Of a DNA stretch of 8,297 nucleotides, positions 1 through 7,205 are shown one piece after another (position 1 is the first letter of the stretch; each line of letters starts with the position of its first letter). The stretch covers positions 1 through 8,297 of the forward strand of contig PBXZ01000135.1 in NCBI GenBank assembly GCA_002729415.1, given 5' to 3'. The notes beneath the pieces are model-generated. The model did not search any database, was not told the DNA's origin, and saw only the letters and a list, made by a program, of their open reading frames with translations. The translations under genes and the position numbers were made by a program. This stretch comes from UBA9662 sp002729415 (lineage in GTDB: Bacteria; Poribacteria; WGA-4E; UBA9662).

Positions 1-197
1 TGAGAGAAAAGATCGGGGGGAGGAGGACAAATTGACTAATTCAAACTATAATAAACAGAAATTAGGTATCTGCTACGTTACAGGCCATTACTACAATAAT
101 GTTACAAACCTAATACGTAATGCACGATCCAATTCAGAGTGTACCCGATCCACAATCTTATTATCAATACAATTTTATTCTAATCACAATTCCTGTT
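1..197. other. AT-rich intergenic region downstream of the giant gene
   Basis: No gene is supported here. It is clearly more AT-rich than the gene. Possible weak structure includes a 7-bp inverted repeat (ATTAGGT 61-67 / ACCTAAT 108-114) enclosing a smaller one (CATTA 86-90 / TAATG 97-101). Neither is a GC-rich hairpin with a T-tract on the minus strand, so I do not call a terminator. A TATAAT occurs at 47-52 on the plus strand. A purine-rich GGGGGGAGGAGGA block lies at 15-27. Confidence 0.6.
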
Positions 198-3100
198 TCA
201 TTTTAACAATAGCATCTTGTTGGCAACCGAGAAATCTCCTGCACGAACAACGTAATAATAAATCCCCGATGCTGACTGCTCTCCAAGCTGATTCCGACCA
301 TCCCAGTAAACTGCACTGTCCCGTGAAGTATAATCACCCGCACTTCGTAAACCCACGTCAATACGACGTACCAGATGCCCGACAGCGTTATAGATATGCA
401 CCACTACCTCCTCTGAAGCAGCCAACTGATAAGGAATCCAGGTCTCCGGATTAAATGGATTGGGATAATTCTGCCCTACACTGAACCTGGCCGCAACTGC
501 CGACTCCTGACCTATAACCACAGACGGATCAATTTCAACCGGCACAGGCTGTGACTGACGATTGACTAGTGACAGGTTTAGAATACCTATCGATTGCAAG
601 GCTAAATCCAGATCACCTTTCAAACGGAAACTGACACTGGCCAATATTGAGCGCCCCACACCTGAACCACCGGAATCACCAACTTGAGTGGCTGCAATAT
701 TGAAAATCCTACCTAATGCCATTTGCGGATCCAGATGAAAACTTCCTTTGCCCAATAAATCACCTTTTTCAAAACCAACTACTGCTAGCAAACCCGGGTT
801 ATAGGTCAATTCCAACTGGTAACCAGCTATTGAATTCGGCATATCGGCCTTGATCTCCAGTTCCAGACGCTGACGCTGTTGACGACCATTATGATTCGCT
901 GAATGCCTGGCGGACATCGACACCTTTCCCTCTGGGGGTCTTATCAAGGCCATTGGGGCATCTGCCGTTACACTACCGTAGTTTTCGCCAAAATGCTTCG
1001 TTACCGTTACCAGATCATACAGGTCTATAGATTGATCCAGGTTGGTATCTCCTATCATATCAACACCCGATTTCATAAAATTCATACCCACCATCACCAG
1101 ATCGAAAATATTAACCACATTGTCCCCATTGATATCCCATGGCTTGGATTGCGGACGCATCAAACGGTAAATGCCAAATCGATTGGACACCAAATTCAAC
1201 GTCCCAGAATCAGTATTGATCTTCACATCTTCTACTCTCTTCCATACACCATCCTCCAGCATGAACACCTGCAACGATTCCGGGATCTCTGACAACGGAT
1301 AAGGAATCGCAATATTAACAGGGCTCAGAAAATCAGACCCAAACAGTGCTCCAGTCTGCGTCATGGCGACAAAACGGCGGCTTGTTCCTTCTATGCTGCC
1401 GGCCAGATCCGGCAGGTCCGAGTCATCCGGATTCTGAATAGAAATCGACGTGTACAACGTGGGATCTACCGTTACAGATCCTGCAGGCGCCGTTAGACGA
1501 CTCCCGTCTAAAAGAGCTGCTGTTCCTCCTGACGAAGCCAACAACACTGTCAGGTTCAGGTTAACGGATAAACGCTTTGACTCTAAACCAGCTGGACTAA
1601 CCGAGGTCAAGGCATAATAGTAAGTACTGCCAATATTAATATCCACATCCCGGTAGATGGTAACAGGTAAATTCTCTGCCAGACGCTGCTTGGAATCAAC
1701 CTTCTGTATCGGCCTTTCCGAACGATACAGGTTATAACTGCCGGCATTGACGTCCTCTGACCAAGTGAGACTCACTTCCCTACCGGAAAAACTGAGTGCG
1801 GCTGACAGATCAGAAGGAACTGTCTCTGGTGCTTTATCATCCAAGACCAGTTGACTTTGAATCGGCTGGCTGACATTCCCGGCTAAATCAACGGCTGAGA
1901 CCACCAACAGATTATCCCCTTCCTTCAACTCGACCTCTACTGTAGCGAGTGTTGTTTCTGTCGACACTGCCTGCGCTTTCCCGTTGACAAACAGGGTCAC
2001 TGAACCAGCGGGACCGCCGCTGTTATCACCATACCTGACCTGAACTTTAGACGGAGATTGACTGACGTGAGTAAGTAAATCAACGAATTCTATTTCCGGC
2101 TTAACCTGGTCGAAGAAAACAGGCTGCGGTTTAGAGATGGCACTCTGCAGTTGCGAAGCACTGCGGGTAAAGGNAGTCACATTATTTAAACCGGGACGNA
2201 NCAGNACNGGCTGAAGACTGAAGGAACCATCTTTCTGCACTGGGACAACGCCCATGGAATTTNNGTTNGCAAAGATTTCTACTTCCAGNTTNCTGGAAGG
2301 ATCATATTTGGGAATCACACCGCTAATAGGGATTTGCGGTGAATTGGTGTACAGGTTACCACCACTTTGTGTGATAACCACANCCCGCGCCTGTTCAACC
2401 GGCGAGGCATCATCCTGCAGACGGTTACCCCNCCAGTCAAAATTGTTTCGACTTGCACTNGCCGGATTACTAAAGGTCAAGCTGGTTTCCTGCAAATCGA
2501 AGGCAATCTCCTGNCTTTCTGCCGTTTTGAAGGCAATCAGCCGAACCGTCTTCCTGCCATCCAGAACTTTGGTAGCGGCTGTAACGGGAACAGTAGCCTG
2601 ATAGCGNGAGGAGCCGAACGGCACATCGTAAGGCATGGGACTGACCAGCTGCAAATCCAGTTTAACCAACTTAAAAGGATCGATACCAGGTTCAGTTTCA
2701 GTGATTTCAGAAACAGCCAGCCAGAGTTGTTCGGGTTGAATTTGGCTAAGGATGAAGCTNCTNCTGAAGTCACCACCAAATCCTCCTCCCAAGCCACCNC
2801 CNAATCCTCCTCCTAAATCACCACCTAGATCACCTCCCAAGACTGCCCAGTCCGGACGATCATCCAGTTCCTGTTCTCCTTGTGAGGACAGGGTATCGTC
2901 AATCTGGGAGAAATCCAGCAAGGCAACCTCAACACCAGATTCAGCATCAAAATTAAGAGTGAACTCTTCTCCAGCTGTAACTTGCCCTTCAATAATGGAA
3001 ACATTACCGATACTCATACTGGCAAACTGTGCCGCTTTCTGCTGGAAACCGAAGGAGGGGGCAACGGGTGCGGTCAAAGAGACGCCGAAACTGAAATCGA

Positions 3101-6100
3101 AAGTGCTGAAATTACCAAAATCGTCACTGACGGTGATATCCAGCGAATTGAGACCAACGGCTAAATCCAATGGTCGTTCCAAAGCACCTAACTCTAACGG
3201 ATCTTCCAACGCTCCTAACTCCAATTGCAAACGGCCATACAGGATAACCTCACCCGTCTGGCGACTGAAACGATTACCACTGTCGGGTGTAAACAGATCC
3301 TGGTAAACTACCCCATTTATCTCTACACTCATATCCGAAAAGTTAACCCCACTGTCCGAATCCAATACCTGAAACTTGATGGCCATAAAACTGGTACTGC
3401 TTATCTCCTGCCCCGGTAGTGGAAACTGCGGCCTGATTAATGGCGCTGTCGTATCATCTCCTCCAATATTTATACTGAAGTTGACTTCACGGATACTCTG
3501 ATTCCCCGCCAGATCAACCGCTTTTACCACTGCCTTATACTTCCCATTGGATAATGCCGCTTCCAGTTTGGCCGTCAACTTGCCGGAGATAACATCATAT
3601 TCCTGGCTAAGCGCCAGATTGTTGTCAGGCGAAGCGGTATCCAACAGTTCCATACTCACCTGATCAATATCATCCGCTTTAATCAACGCTGTCAACTCAA
3701 CTGATGCAGAGGACAAAATTTCCCCTTCTCCCGGTAACATCTCTTCTATTATCGGCGCCGTATAGTCCACTACAAATTGACCCGAATTGTACACTGTCTG
3801 ATTTCCCGCATGATCTGAGGCCTGGACACGGAAAAAGTGACTCCCTTCTTCCAACGACACTAGTTCCGCCGAGTTGGAAGCCGGCACATAGGACACCTGA
3901 CCGCTTTCACTATTATAGACAAATTCCGATAACTCTCGGTTACCATCCAGCACAAACCGGATACTGGAACGATCAATTCCACTGCCTCCCGGATTATCCG
4001 ACAAACCAGCTGTCATCTCCACTAAACGCGATTTCACCCGGCTCGACGGGGCAGGAACAGGATTNCCTATCAACGGTGCACGCACATCCACCAGCAACTT
4101 CCCTAATTCCGACTCAGAACTGATGTTACCNGCCAAATCCGTAGCAACCCCTGAAAACTGGTTCTCNCCCTCGATTAAACTGANTTCGTCCTGGATGAAC
4201 CTGCCATTCTCATCTGANATCACCANTCCCACCGGTTTACCATTGATATACAGGCTTACTTTGGATCCCGCTTCAGCCTGGCCGCTGAGGGTAATCTTGT
4301 ATTGATTTACTACCGACGCTACGGCATCAAATACTGGCCTCTCTGTCTTCGTATCTACCAGAAAACTGGAATTGGCCGTCTGCTGGTTGCCTGACTTATC
4401 ACGGGCATAGATAGTCAATAAATGTTCTCCTTCAGTCAGGTTCTGCGGNACATAGGCTATATCCCCTATGTCCCCAGTTTTTTCTACCTCAAGCCCTTCN
4501 TGCATTCGGGCCAGGAACTTACGTGAACTGACTTCCTCTCCATCCAGCCTTATCTGCACTTCCGACAGGCCGCTTTCAACATCGTAGGCCGCTCCACGCA
4601 AGGTAAAATCTGCTTCCTGCAGACGCTGACCGTTGATTATCTCTCCCGACTTGGGTGATAGGCCGGTGATTACCGGCACAGTTTCATCTTCAAGATCAGA
4701 TTCCAGGAGGAAGGTCGATTCCACTTTTGACAGGTTACCCAATTGATCGGCCACTTCCAAGCTAATGGTATGCGACGCATCAGCGGTTAAAGGGGCTGCC
4801 AGAGTATAGCTTAACTGGCCGGAAACTTTATCGTAACCGTATTCGGCAACTTCCACTCCATCCAACAACAGTTTAATGGAACCGGTGTCAATACCGCTGA
4901 CCGTGGAGGAAACAATAGTGGAATCCTTGACAACGGCACGGATCTCCTGAGCTTGTAGCAAAACGGCACCATCAGCCGGCTGAAGTGATTCTATCAACGG
5001 TGGTTGCGTATCCAAGGAAAACAAACGGACAGGCGACGGTGCTCCTTTGATTCCGATGGCGTTGACAGTCACCATCACCACCTGGTTGTCACCTTCCACT
5101 AATGGCACATTGGCCAGGAAACTGCCGCTGTCAGCGTCAATCTTAGCCGTGGTCTTCAAATCGCCGTTGAGGTAGATCTCCACGCTACCACCACCAGGCA
5201 ATTGGCTGATATCCAGCTGTTCACTAATCGTTGCCGGTGAAACCGACAGGAACTTTTTGGTCCCTTCCGTTTGCAGGCGGTTCAAGCTGGTCCCCTGATC
5301 TCCAAAAGCAGGAGGGGGTCCAATAACAGCAAATGAACGCTGATTGGATTGACTATTATTGTTACGGTCGGTAACCTTGACCAATAGCGTGTATTGACCC
5401 AGTTGCAGATCCACAGACGGATACGTGGTTAACAACGCACTGTTGATGTCACTACTGTCCACCATCAGATCCTGTATGGCCACTTCACCATCCGGACCGC
5501 TCAACTCAACTGATATCGGAGACACAGACAACTCAAAACCACTTTCCAGATCACGCACTTCAACTGCCAACTCCAGTCGCCGATCTCCAGTCAGCATTCC
5601 CTCACTATCAGGGGACAGGAAACTGATCTCCGGCGGCGTCTTGTCAGCCAGTGCACGGTTAATCTTGAACACAAAACTGCTCTCCGACTTCAATCCAGCC
5701 AGATCATAAGCCACCGCCTTGACAGTGTAGGAGACACCATCAATCAGGTCACGTACCGGTACCACTAACATGGTAACCGCTCTCTGGCCTTCACTACTTC
5801 GACGTTTTCCGCCTTCCAGCGAGACTTCGTTGGCACCTTCCAACAGAACCAGATCAACGAAGGCCAACCCACTGGAGTCAGATACCTGAACAGGTACGGG
5901 AGGTCGTACATTCCCAGTCTGATTCCCATCCACCGTCTCACCCAGACTGATGGATATCTCCGGTGGACGGGTGTCTACCACCAGTTCAACCGATCCTGAA
6001 GGACGACTGGGGTTACCTGCTTCATCAGTAGCCTTAGCTGTTAACTGGTATTTACCGTCAGCAACATCAGAAATGGTAGTTTCAAACGTACCGACCATCT

Positions 6101-7205
6101 CAAGCTGAACTTGGGCTGAGAACCTGACGGCACCAACCAAACTAATCTCCACCGTTGATTTGTGTTCAGCCCTGCCAATGATGACAACATTGACTCCCTT
6201 AACCTCTACGCTGGTCAGTTCCGGCGGAGCAGGGGCCGTCTTGTCTATCACTTCTATCCGGGTCGTGGTTACCGACTCATTGCCTGATACATCCTTGACC
6301 CGAAGTGATACAGCAGTTGACTTCTCTGCCGTGAAAGACAACTTCTTGTTTCTCTCAGCTGAAACAGCAAAATCCACTCCGTCACCATCATCGATATCCC
6401 AGGCATATTCAGTCACCTTGCCGCTGTTATCCGTCGACTGGCCTCCATCCAGAGTTACCTCTTCTCCCTGGTTGACCACCACTCTTGTCTTGTCTATTCT
6501 AGCTCGCGGCGGCGTTCGGTCCAATAAACGGATCACTAAATCCCCTTCTTGGGGATAACGCACCTGGTTGCCTGCCATATCTTCCGCACCGATATAATAC
6601 GGGAAATCTATCGAGCCTCCACTTTCACTGACATTTATCCCAGCCGAGCGCAAGGCCGCCTTCGGATTCCTCGGCACCACAAATCTTGTCCGGTACGAAT
6701 CACCTGCAACCGATGTTCCTTTTTCCTGGCCGGCAAAGACGAAGGTCACTGACTTTAATTTCCCATTATCCTTAACCGTAGCATTGAACTCCAATGCGTC
6801 TCCCGTTCCCGCCTCAANAACCGAGGAGGGGGCTTCTATTCGGGGCAACTGGTTATCTATCAACACTGGGCCTATGGTCACACTGTTCTCTATCACTCCG
6901 TCAGTAGCCTCGGCTGTAATCTCGTAACCTGTCCTGGAACCGGTTCCATAGCCCNAAGTATCCCAAGTAAAAAGCAATTCTCCCGTCTGCTTATCCATCN
7001 GTTTGTCCAATACGGTCCCGCCAACGGAAAATNTCACCTCCGCCGTCCCTTGGTTCGGCACTTCCAGATTGACGCTGATGGCTACGCTGCCACTACTGCC
7101 TTCTACCGACAGGTTACGNAATATTGGTCCTTGCCGTTTGATAACCACCAGTTGGGTGGAGACATTGACCNTGTATTGTTCCTGCAGTCTNCNATTCCTG
7201 ACCGN
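198..7205 (-). CDS. Giant multidomain surface protein, main C-terminal segment (Ig-like/PKD/FN3/dockerin/cohesin/sorting tail)
   Basis: This is the largest uninterrupted frame of the window, about 2,335 codons ending in TGA at 198-200, and it forms joined residues 364-2698. It has no own start. The frame stays open up to an ATG at 7311-7313, but codons above 7205 are nonsense relative to the domain pattern, and the true upstream sequence continues in another frame (see 7206-7424). Visible domains in order are Ig-like repeats, PKD, ten Ig-like modules, a unique glycine-rich part, two Ig-like modules, FN3, ZU5-like, dockerin, cohesin and a FlgD-Ig/T9SS-like tail. No cysteine and no catalytic motif is visible. 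The sequence is rich in D, S, G, V and L, as expected of an extracellular beta-sandwich protein. I infer a secreted or surface adhesive or structural role. No gene symbol is recognisable. Confidence 0.95.
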   Translation of the reverse strand, partial: XVRNXRLQEQYXVNVSTQLVVIKRQGPIXRNLSVEGSSGSVAISVNLEVPNQGTAEVXFSVGGTVLDKXMDKQTGELLFTWDTXGYGTGSRTGYEITAEATDGVIENSVTIGPVLIDNQLPRIEAPSSVXEAGTGDALEFNATVKDNGKLKSVTFVFAGQEKGTSVAGDSYRTRFVVPRNPKAALRSAGINVSESGGSIDFPYYIGAEDMAGNQVRYPQEGDLVIRLLDRTPPRARIDKTRVVVNQGEEVTLDGGQSTDNSGKVTEYAWDIDDGDGVDFAVSAERNKKLSFTAEKSTAVSLRVKDVSGNESVTTTRIEVIDKTAPAPPELTSVEVKGVNVVIIGRAEHKSTVEISLVGAVRFSAQVQLEMVGTFETTISDVADGKYQLTAKATDEAGNPSRPSGSVELVVDTRPPEISISLGETVDGNQTGNVRPPVPVQVSDSSGLAFVDLVLLEGANEVSLEGGKRRSSEGQRAVTMLVVPVRDLIDGVSYTVKAVAYDLAGLKSESSFVFKINRALADKTPPEISFLSPDSEGMLTGDRRLELAVEVRDLESGFELSVSPISVELSGPDGEVAIQDLMVDSSDINSALLTTYPSVDLQLGQYTLLVKVTDRNNNSQSNQRSFAVIGPPPAFGDQGTSLNRLQTEGTKKFLSVSPATISEQLDISQLPGGGSVEIYLNGDLKTTAKIDADSGSFLANVPLVEGDNQVVMVTVNAIGIKGAPSPVRLFSLDTQPPLIESLQPADGAVLLQAQEIRAVVKDSTIVSSTVSGIDTGSIKLLLDGVEVAEYGYDKVSGQLSYTLAAPLTADASHTISLEVADQLGNLSKVESTFLLESDLEDETVPVITGLSPKSGEIINGQRLQEADFTLRGAAYDVESGLSEVQIRLDGEEVSSRKFLARMXEGLEVEKTGDIGDIAYXPQNLTEGEHLLTIYARDKSGNQQTANSSFLVDTKTERPVFDAVASVVNQYKITLSGQAEAGSKVSLYINGKPVGXVXSDENGRFIQDEXSLIEXENQFSGVATDLXGNISSESELGKLLVDVRAPLIXNPVPAPSSRVKSRLVEMTAGLSDNPGGSGIDRSSIRFVLDGNRELSEFVYNSESGQVSYVPASNSAELVSLEEGSHFFRVQASDHAGNQTVYNSGQFVVDYTAPIIEEMLPGEGEILSSASVELTALIKADDIDQVSMELLDTASPDNNLALSQEYDVISGKLTAKLEAALSNGKYKAVVKAVDLAGNQSIREVNFSINIGGDDTTAPLIRPQFPLPGQEISSTSFMAIKFQVLDSDSGVNFSDMSVEINGVVYQDLFTPDSGNRFSRQTGEVILYGRLQLELGALEDPLELGALERPLDLAVGLNSLDITVSDDFGNFSTFDFSFGVSLTAPVAPSFGFQQKAAQFASMSIGNVSIIEGQVTAGEEFTLNFDAESGVEVALLDFSQIDDTLSSQGEQELDDRPDWAVLGGDLGGDLGGGXXGGLGGGFGGDFXXSFILSQIQPEQLWLAVSEITETEPGIDPFKLVKLDLQLVSPMPYDVPFGSXRYQATVPVTAATKVLDGRKTVRLIAFKTAEXQEIAFDLQETSLTFSNPXSASRNNFDWXGNRLQDDASPVEQARXVVITQSGGNLYTNSPQIPISGVIPKYDPSXXLEVEIFXNXNSMGVVPVQKDGSFSLQXXLXRPGLNNVTXFTRSASQLQSAISKPQPVFFDQVKPEIEFVDLLTHVSQSPSKVQVRYGDNSGGPAGSVTLFVNGKAQAVSTETTLATVEVELKEGDNLLVVSAVDLAGNVSQPIQSQLVLDDKAPETVPSDLSAALSFSGREVSLTWSEDVNAGSYNLYRSERPIQKVDSKQRLAENLPVTIYRDVDINIGSTYYYALTSVSPAGLESKRLSVNLNLTVLLASSGGTAALLDGSRLTAPAGSVTVDPTLYTSISIQNPDDSDLPDLAGSIEGTSRRFVAMTQTGALFGSDFLSPVNIAIPYPLSEIPESLQVFMLEDGVWKRVEDVKINTDSGTLNLVSNRFGIYRLMRPQSKPWDINGDNVVNIFDLVMVGMNFMKSGVDMIGDTNLDQSIDLYDLVTVTKHFGENYGSVTADAPMALIRPPEGKVSMSARHSANHNGRQQRQRLELEIKADMPNSIAGYQLELTYNPGLLAVVGFEKGDLLGKGSFHLDPQMALGRIFNIAATQVGDSGGSGVGRSILASVSFRLKGDLDLALQSIGILNLSLVNRQSQPVPVEIDPSVVIGQESAVAARFSVGQNYPNPFNPETWIPYQLAASEEVVVHIYNAVGHLVRRIDVGLRSAGDYTSRDSAVYWDGRNQLGEQSASGIYYYVVRAGDFSVANKMLLLK
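201..488 (-). other. C-terminal FlgD-Ig-like / T9SS type A-like sorting module
   Basis: The last 96 residues (2603-2698) begin 'RFSVGQNYPNPFNPETWIPY' and contain 'VVVHIYNAVGHLVRRIDVG' and 'YWDGRNQLGE'. They continue 'SASGIYYYVVRAGDF' and end in 'KMLLLK' plus the stop. The 'YPNPFNP...G..vW.G.n..G...asG.Y.y.l.aG.f...kKm.l.k' tail is shared by many secreted proteins of FCB-group and related bacteria. In Bacteroidota such tails direct type IX secretion. The 'ETWIPYQLA' wording is, from memory, typical of Candidatus Poribacteria. Whether this organism has type IX secretion cannot be seen here. Confidence 0.88.
510..929 (-). other. Cohesin-like domain
   Basis: Joined residues 2456-2595 read 'QRLELEIKADMPNSIAGYQL', 'ELTYNPGLLAVVGFEKGDLL', 'GRIFNIAATQVGDSGGSGVG' and 'SILASVSFRLKG'. 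This is the cohesin pattern: '...i.gyq..l.YdP..L.......G.ll', then 'G.i...a.......sG.G.la.v.F...'. It begins about 16 residues after the dockerin. The length (about 140 residues) fits the family. A basic, hydrophilic linker (near 'NHNGRQQRQR') leads into the first strand. Confidence 0.82.
975..1142 (-). other. Type I dockerin domain
   Basis: Joined residues 2385-2440 hold two calcium-loop/helix units. Loop 1 is DINGDNVVNIFD with D2387, N2389, D2391, N2395 and D2398, followed by 'LVMVGMNF'. Loop 2 is DTNLDQSIDLYD with D2416, N2418, D2420, D2424 and D2427, followed by 'LVTVTKHFG'. All five expected ligands are present in both loops, so calcium binding looks intact. Dockerins bind cohesin domains. 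The partner here could be the cohesin-like domain just downstream in the same chain or another protein. Confidence 0.92.
1158..1538 (-). other. ZU5-like domain
   Basis: Joined residues 2253-2379 open with 'SSGGTAALLDGSRLTAPAGS', continue 'FLSPVNIAIPYPLSEIPESL', then 'LEDGVWKRVEDVKINTDSGT' and end 'SNRFGIYRLM'. This is the 'GGt...dGs.ltiPaGa......PV.i.iPY......l.vf...dg.W..v......g.......hFs.yal' pattern seen in bacterial ZU5-like surface modules. In eukaryotic ZU5 proteins such as PIDD, self-cleavage occurs at HF-S. Here the matching place reads RF-G, so self-cleavage is not expected. Confidence 0.65.
1539..1835 (-). other. Fibronectin type III domain
   Basis: Joined residues 2154-2252 show 'APETVPSDLSAAL', 'REVSLTWSEDVNAGSYNLYR' and 'YRDVDINIGSTYYYALTSVS', then 'PAGLESKRL'. 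This matches the FN3 pattern (P..l.a.....v.L.W......y.vYR, then d......t.Y.Y.vtavd..G.eS). FN3 modules are common spacers in secreted bacterial proteins. Confidence 0.88.
1836..2393 (-). other. Two Ig-like modules before the FN3 domain
   Basis: Joined residues 1968-2062 (2393-2109) read 'VVITQSGGNLYTNSPQIPIS', 'NSMGVVPVQKDGSFSLQ' and 'RPGLNNV', the 'v.Ng....v..dG.Fs....l..G.N.v' pattern of bacterial Ig-like modules. Residues 2063-2153 (2108-1836) read 'VTLFVNGKAQAV', 'VELKEGDNLLVVSAVDLAGN' and 'QLVLDD', the same type. Many N bases (2174-2292) make the first module uncertain at several positions. Confidence 0.7.
2394..3074 (-). other. Unique non-repeat region of the giant protein
   Basis: Joined residues 1741-1967 lack the Ig-like spacing seen on both sides. 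The part before the glycine-rich linker has 'TAGEEFTLNFDAESGVEVAL' and an acidic stretch ending 'QELDDRPDWAVL'. The part after it has 'PEQLWLAVSEITETEPGIDP', 'VSPMPYDVPFGS', 'VLDGRKTVRLIAFKTAE' and 'SLTFSNP'. I do not recognise a family. It could be two halves of one beta-rich domain interrupted by the linker, or a binding module of its own. Several residues are unknown because of N bases. Confidence 0.6.
2766..2837 (-). repeat. Glycine-rich low-complexity linker (GGDL/GGGL/GGGF units)
   Basis: Joined residues 1820-1843 consist of GGDL, GGDL, GGG(x)xGGL, GGGF and GGDF units, encoded by repeated GGA/GGT codons with Leu or Phe between them. Two N bases (2799, 2802) lie inside and two more (2760, 2763) just after. 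It is the only low-complexity stretch in the protein and sits in the middle of the unique region, which suggests a flexible hinge. The repetitive DNA could vary in length between strains or be mis-assembled. Confidence 0.85.
3075..6242 (-). other. Array of ten bacterial Ig-like modules
   Basis: Joined residues 685-1740. Proposed module boundaries by position are 6242-5973, 5972-5658, 5657-5319, 5318-5010, 5009-4701, 4700-4353, 4352-4083, 4082-3762, 3761-3465 and 3464-3075. Most open with 'D(T/K/V)..PP.I' or 'TAP.I' and close with 'D.aGN.s......VD'. Two types can be told apart. One is 'G.Ae.gs.V.lyiNG....(a/v)..d.nG.F....l.eGeN' (for example near 6240-5975, 5310-5010 and 4350-4085). The other is 'SGid..si...ldG....y....G.l.y....l..g.H...v.a.D..GN' (for example near 5005-4705, 4700-4355 and 4080-3765). 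They are strongly diverged at DNA level, so they are ancient rather than recent duplications. I infer an extended stalk. Confidence 0.75.
3171..3224 (-). repeat. 27-bp tandem duplication encoding LELGALE(D/R)P twice
   Basis: Positions 3198-3224 encode LELGALEDP and positions 3171-3197 encode LELGALERP. A degenerate third unit, LDLAVGLNS, follows. The copies are in frame and differ at synonymous sites (GGA/GGT, GCG/GCT) as well as D/R. The duplication is therefore not brand new and has been kept under protein-level constraint. It lies inside the last Ig-like module of the array, probably lengthening a loop. Confidence 0.85.
6243..6506 (-). other. PKD domain
   Basis: Joined residues 597-684 contain 'VNQGEEVTLDGGQSTDNSGK' followed by 'EYAWDIDDGDG', then 'KLSFTAEKSTAVSLRVKDVS' and 'GNESVTTTRIEVID'. 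This is the PKD pattern (G..V.l.gs.S.d..G.i..y.Wd..dg...., then v.L.V.D..G). The acidic loop DIDDGDGVD could bind calcium. PKD domains are extracellular spacer or protein-binding modules. Confidence 0.85.
6507..7130 (-). other. Two Ig-like modules
   Basis: Joined residues 389-482 begin 'GPI.RNLSVEGSSGS', run through 'SVGGTVLDK' and 'TGELLFTWDT', and end 'EATDGVIENS'. Residues 483-596 begin 'LPRIEAPSSV.EAGTGDALE', contain 'VKDNGKLKSVTF', and end 'AEDMAGNQVRYP...LLDRTPP'. The alternating hydrophobic strands and the final 'D.aGN' followed by a Pro-Pro linker are typical of bacterial Ig-like stalk domains. I cannot name the exact family. Confidence 0.6.

Noticed and set aside
61..114. Possible terminator from the ATTAGGT/ACCTAAT and CATTA/TAATG inverted repeats
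   Set aside because: The stems are short and AT-rich, the outer loop is 40 bases and no T-tract follows on the minus strand.
32..454. Plus-strand open frame of 140 codons with an SD-like sequence before a TTG
   Set aside because: More than half of it is antisense to the well-supported sorting tail, the protein has no recognisable pattern and an odd composition (many N, H, Y, P), and the start is a rare TTG.
2752..3306. Plus-strand open frame of 184 codons, proline-rich
   Set aside because: It is the reverse complement of the glycine-rich linker and the flanking unique region. The proline repeats are mirror images of glycine codons.
3704..4123. Plus-strand open frame of 139 codons
   Set aside because: It is antisense to clear Ig-like modules and its translation has no domain pattern.
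4450..4471. Inverted repeat ACATAGG / CCTATGT with an 8-base loop
   Set aside because: It lies in the middle of coding sequence and overlaps a codon-level GDIGDI duplication. No T-tract or other sign of a regulatory hairpin.
6160..6558. Plus-strand open frame of 132 codons, rich in Ser and Thr
   Set aside because: It is antisense to the PKD domain and its neighbour, and the composition follows from the opposite strand's Asp/Val/Gly-rich codons.
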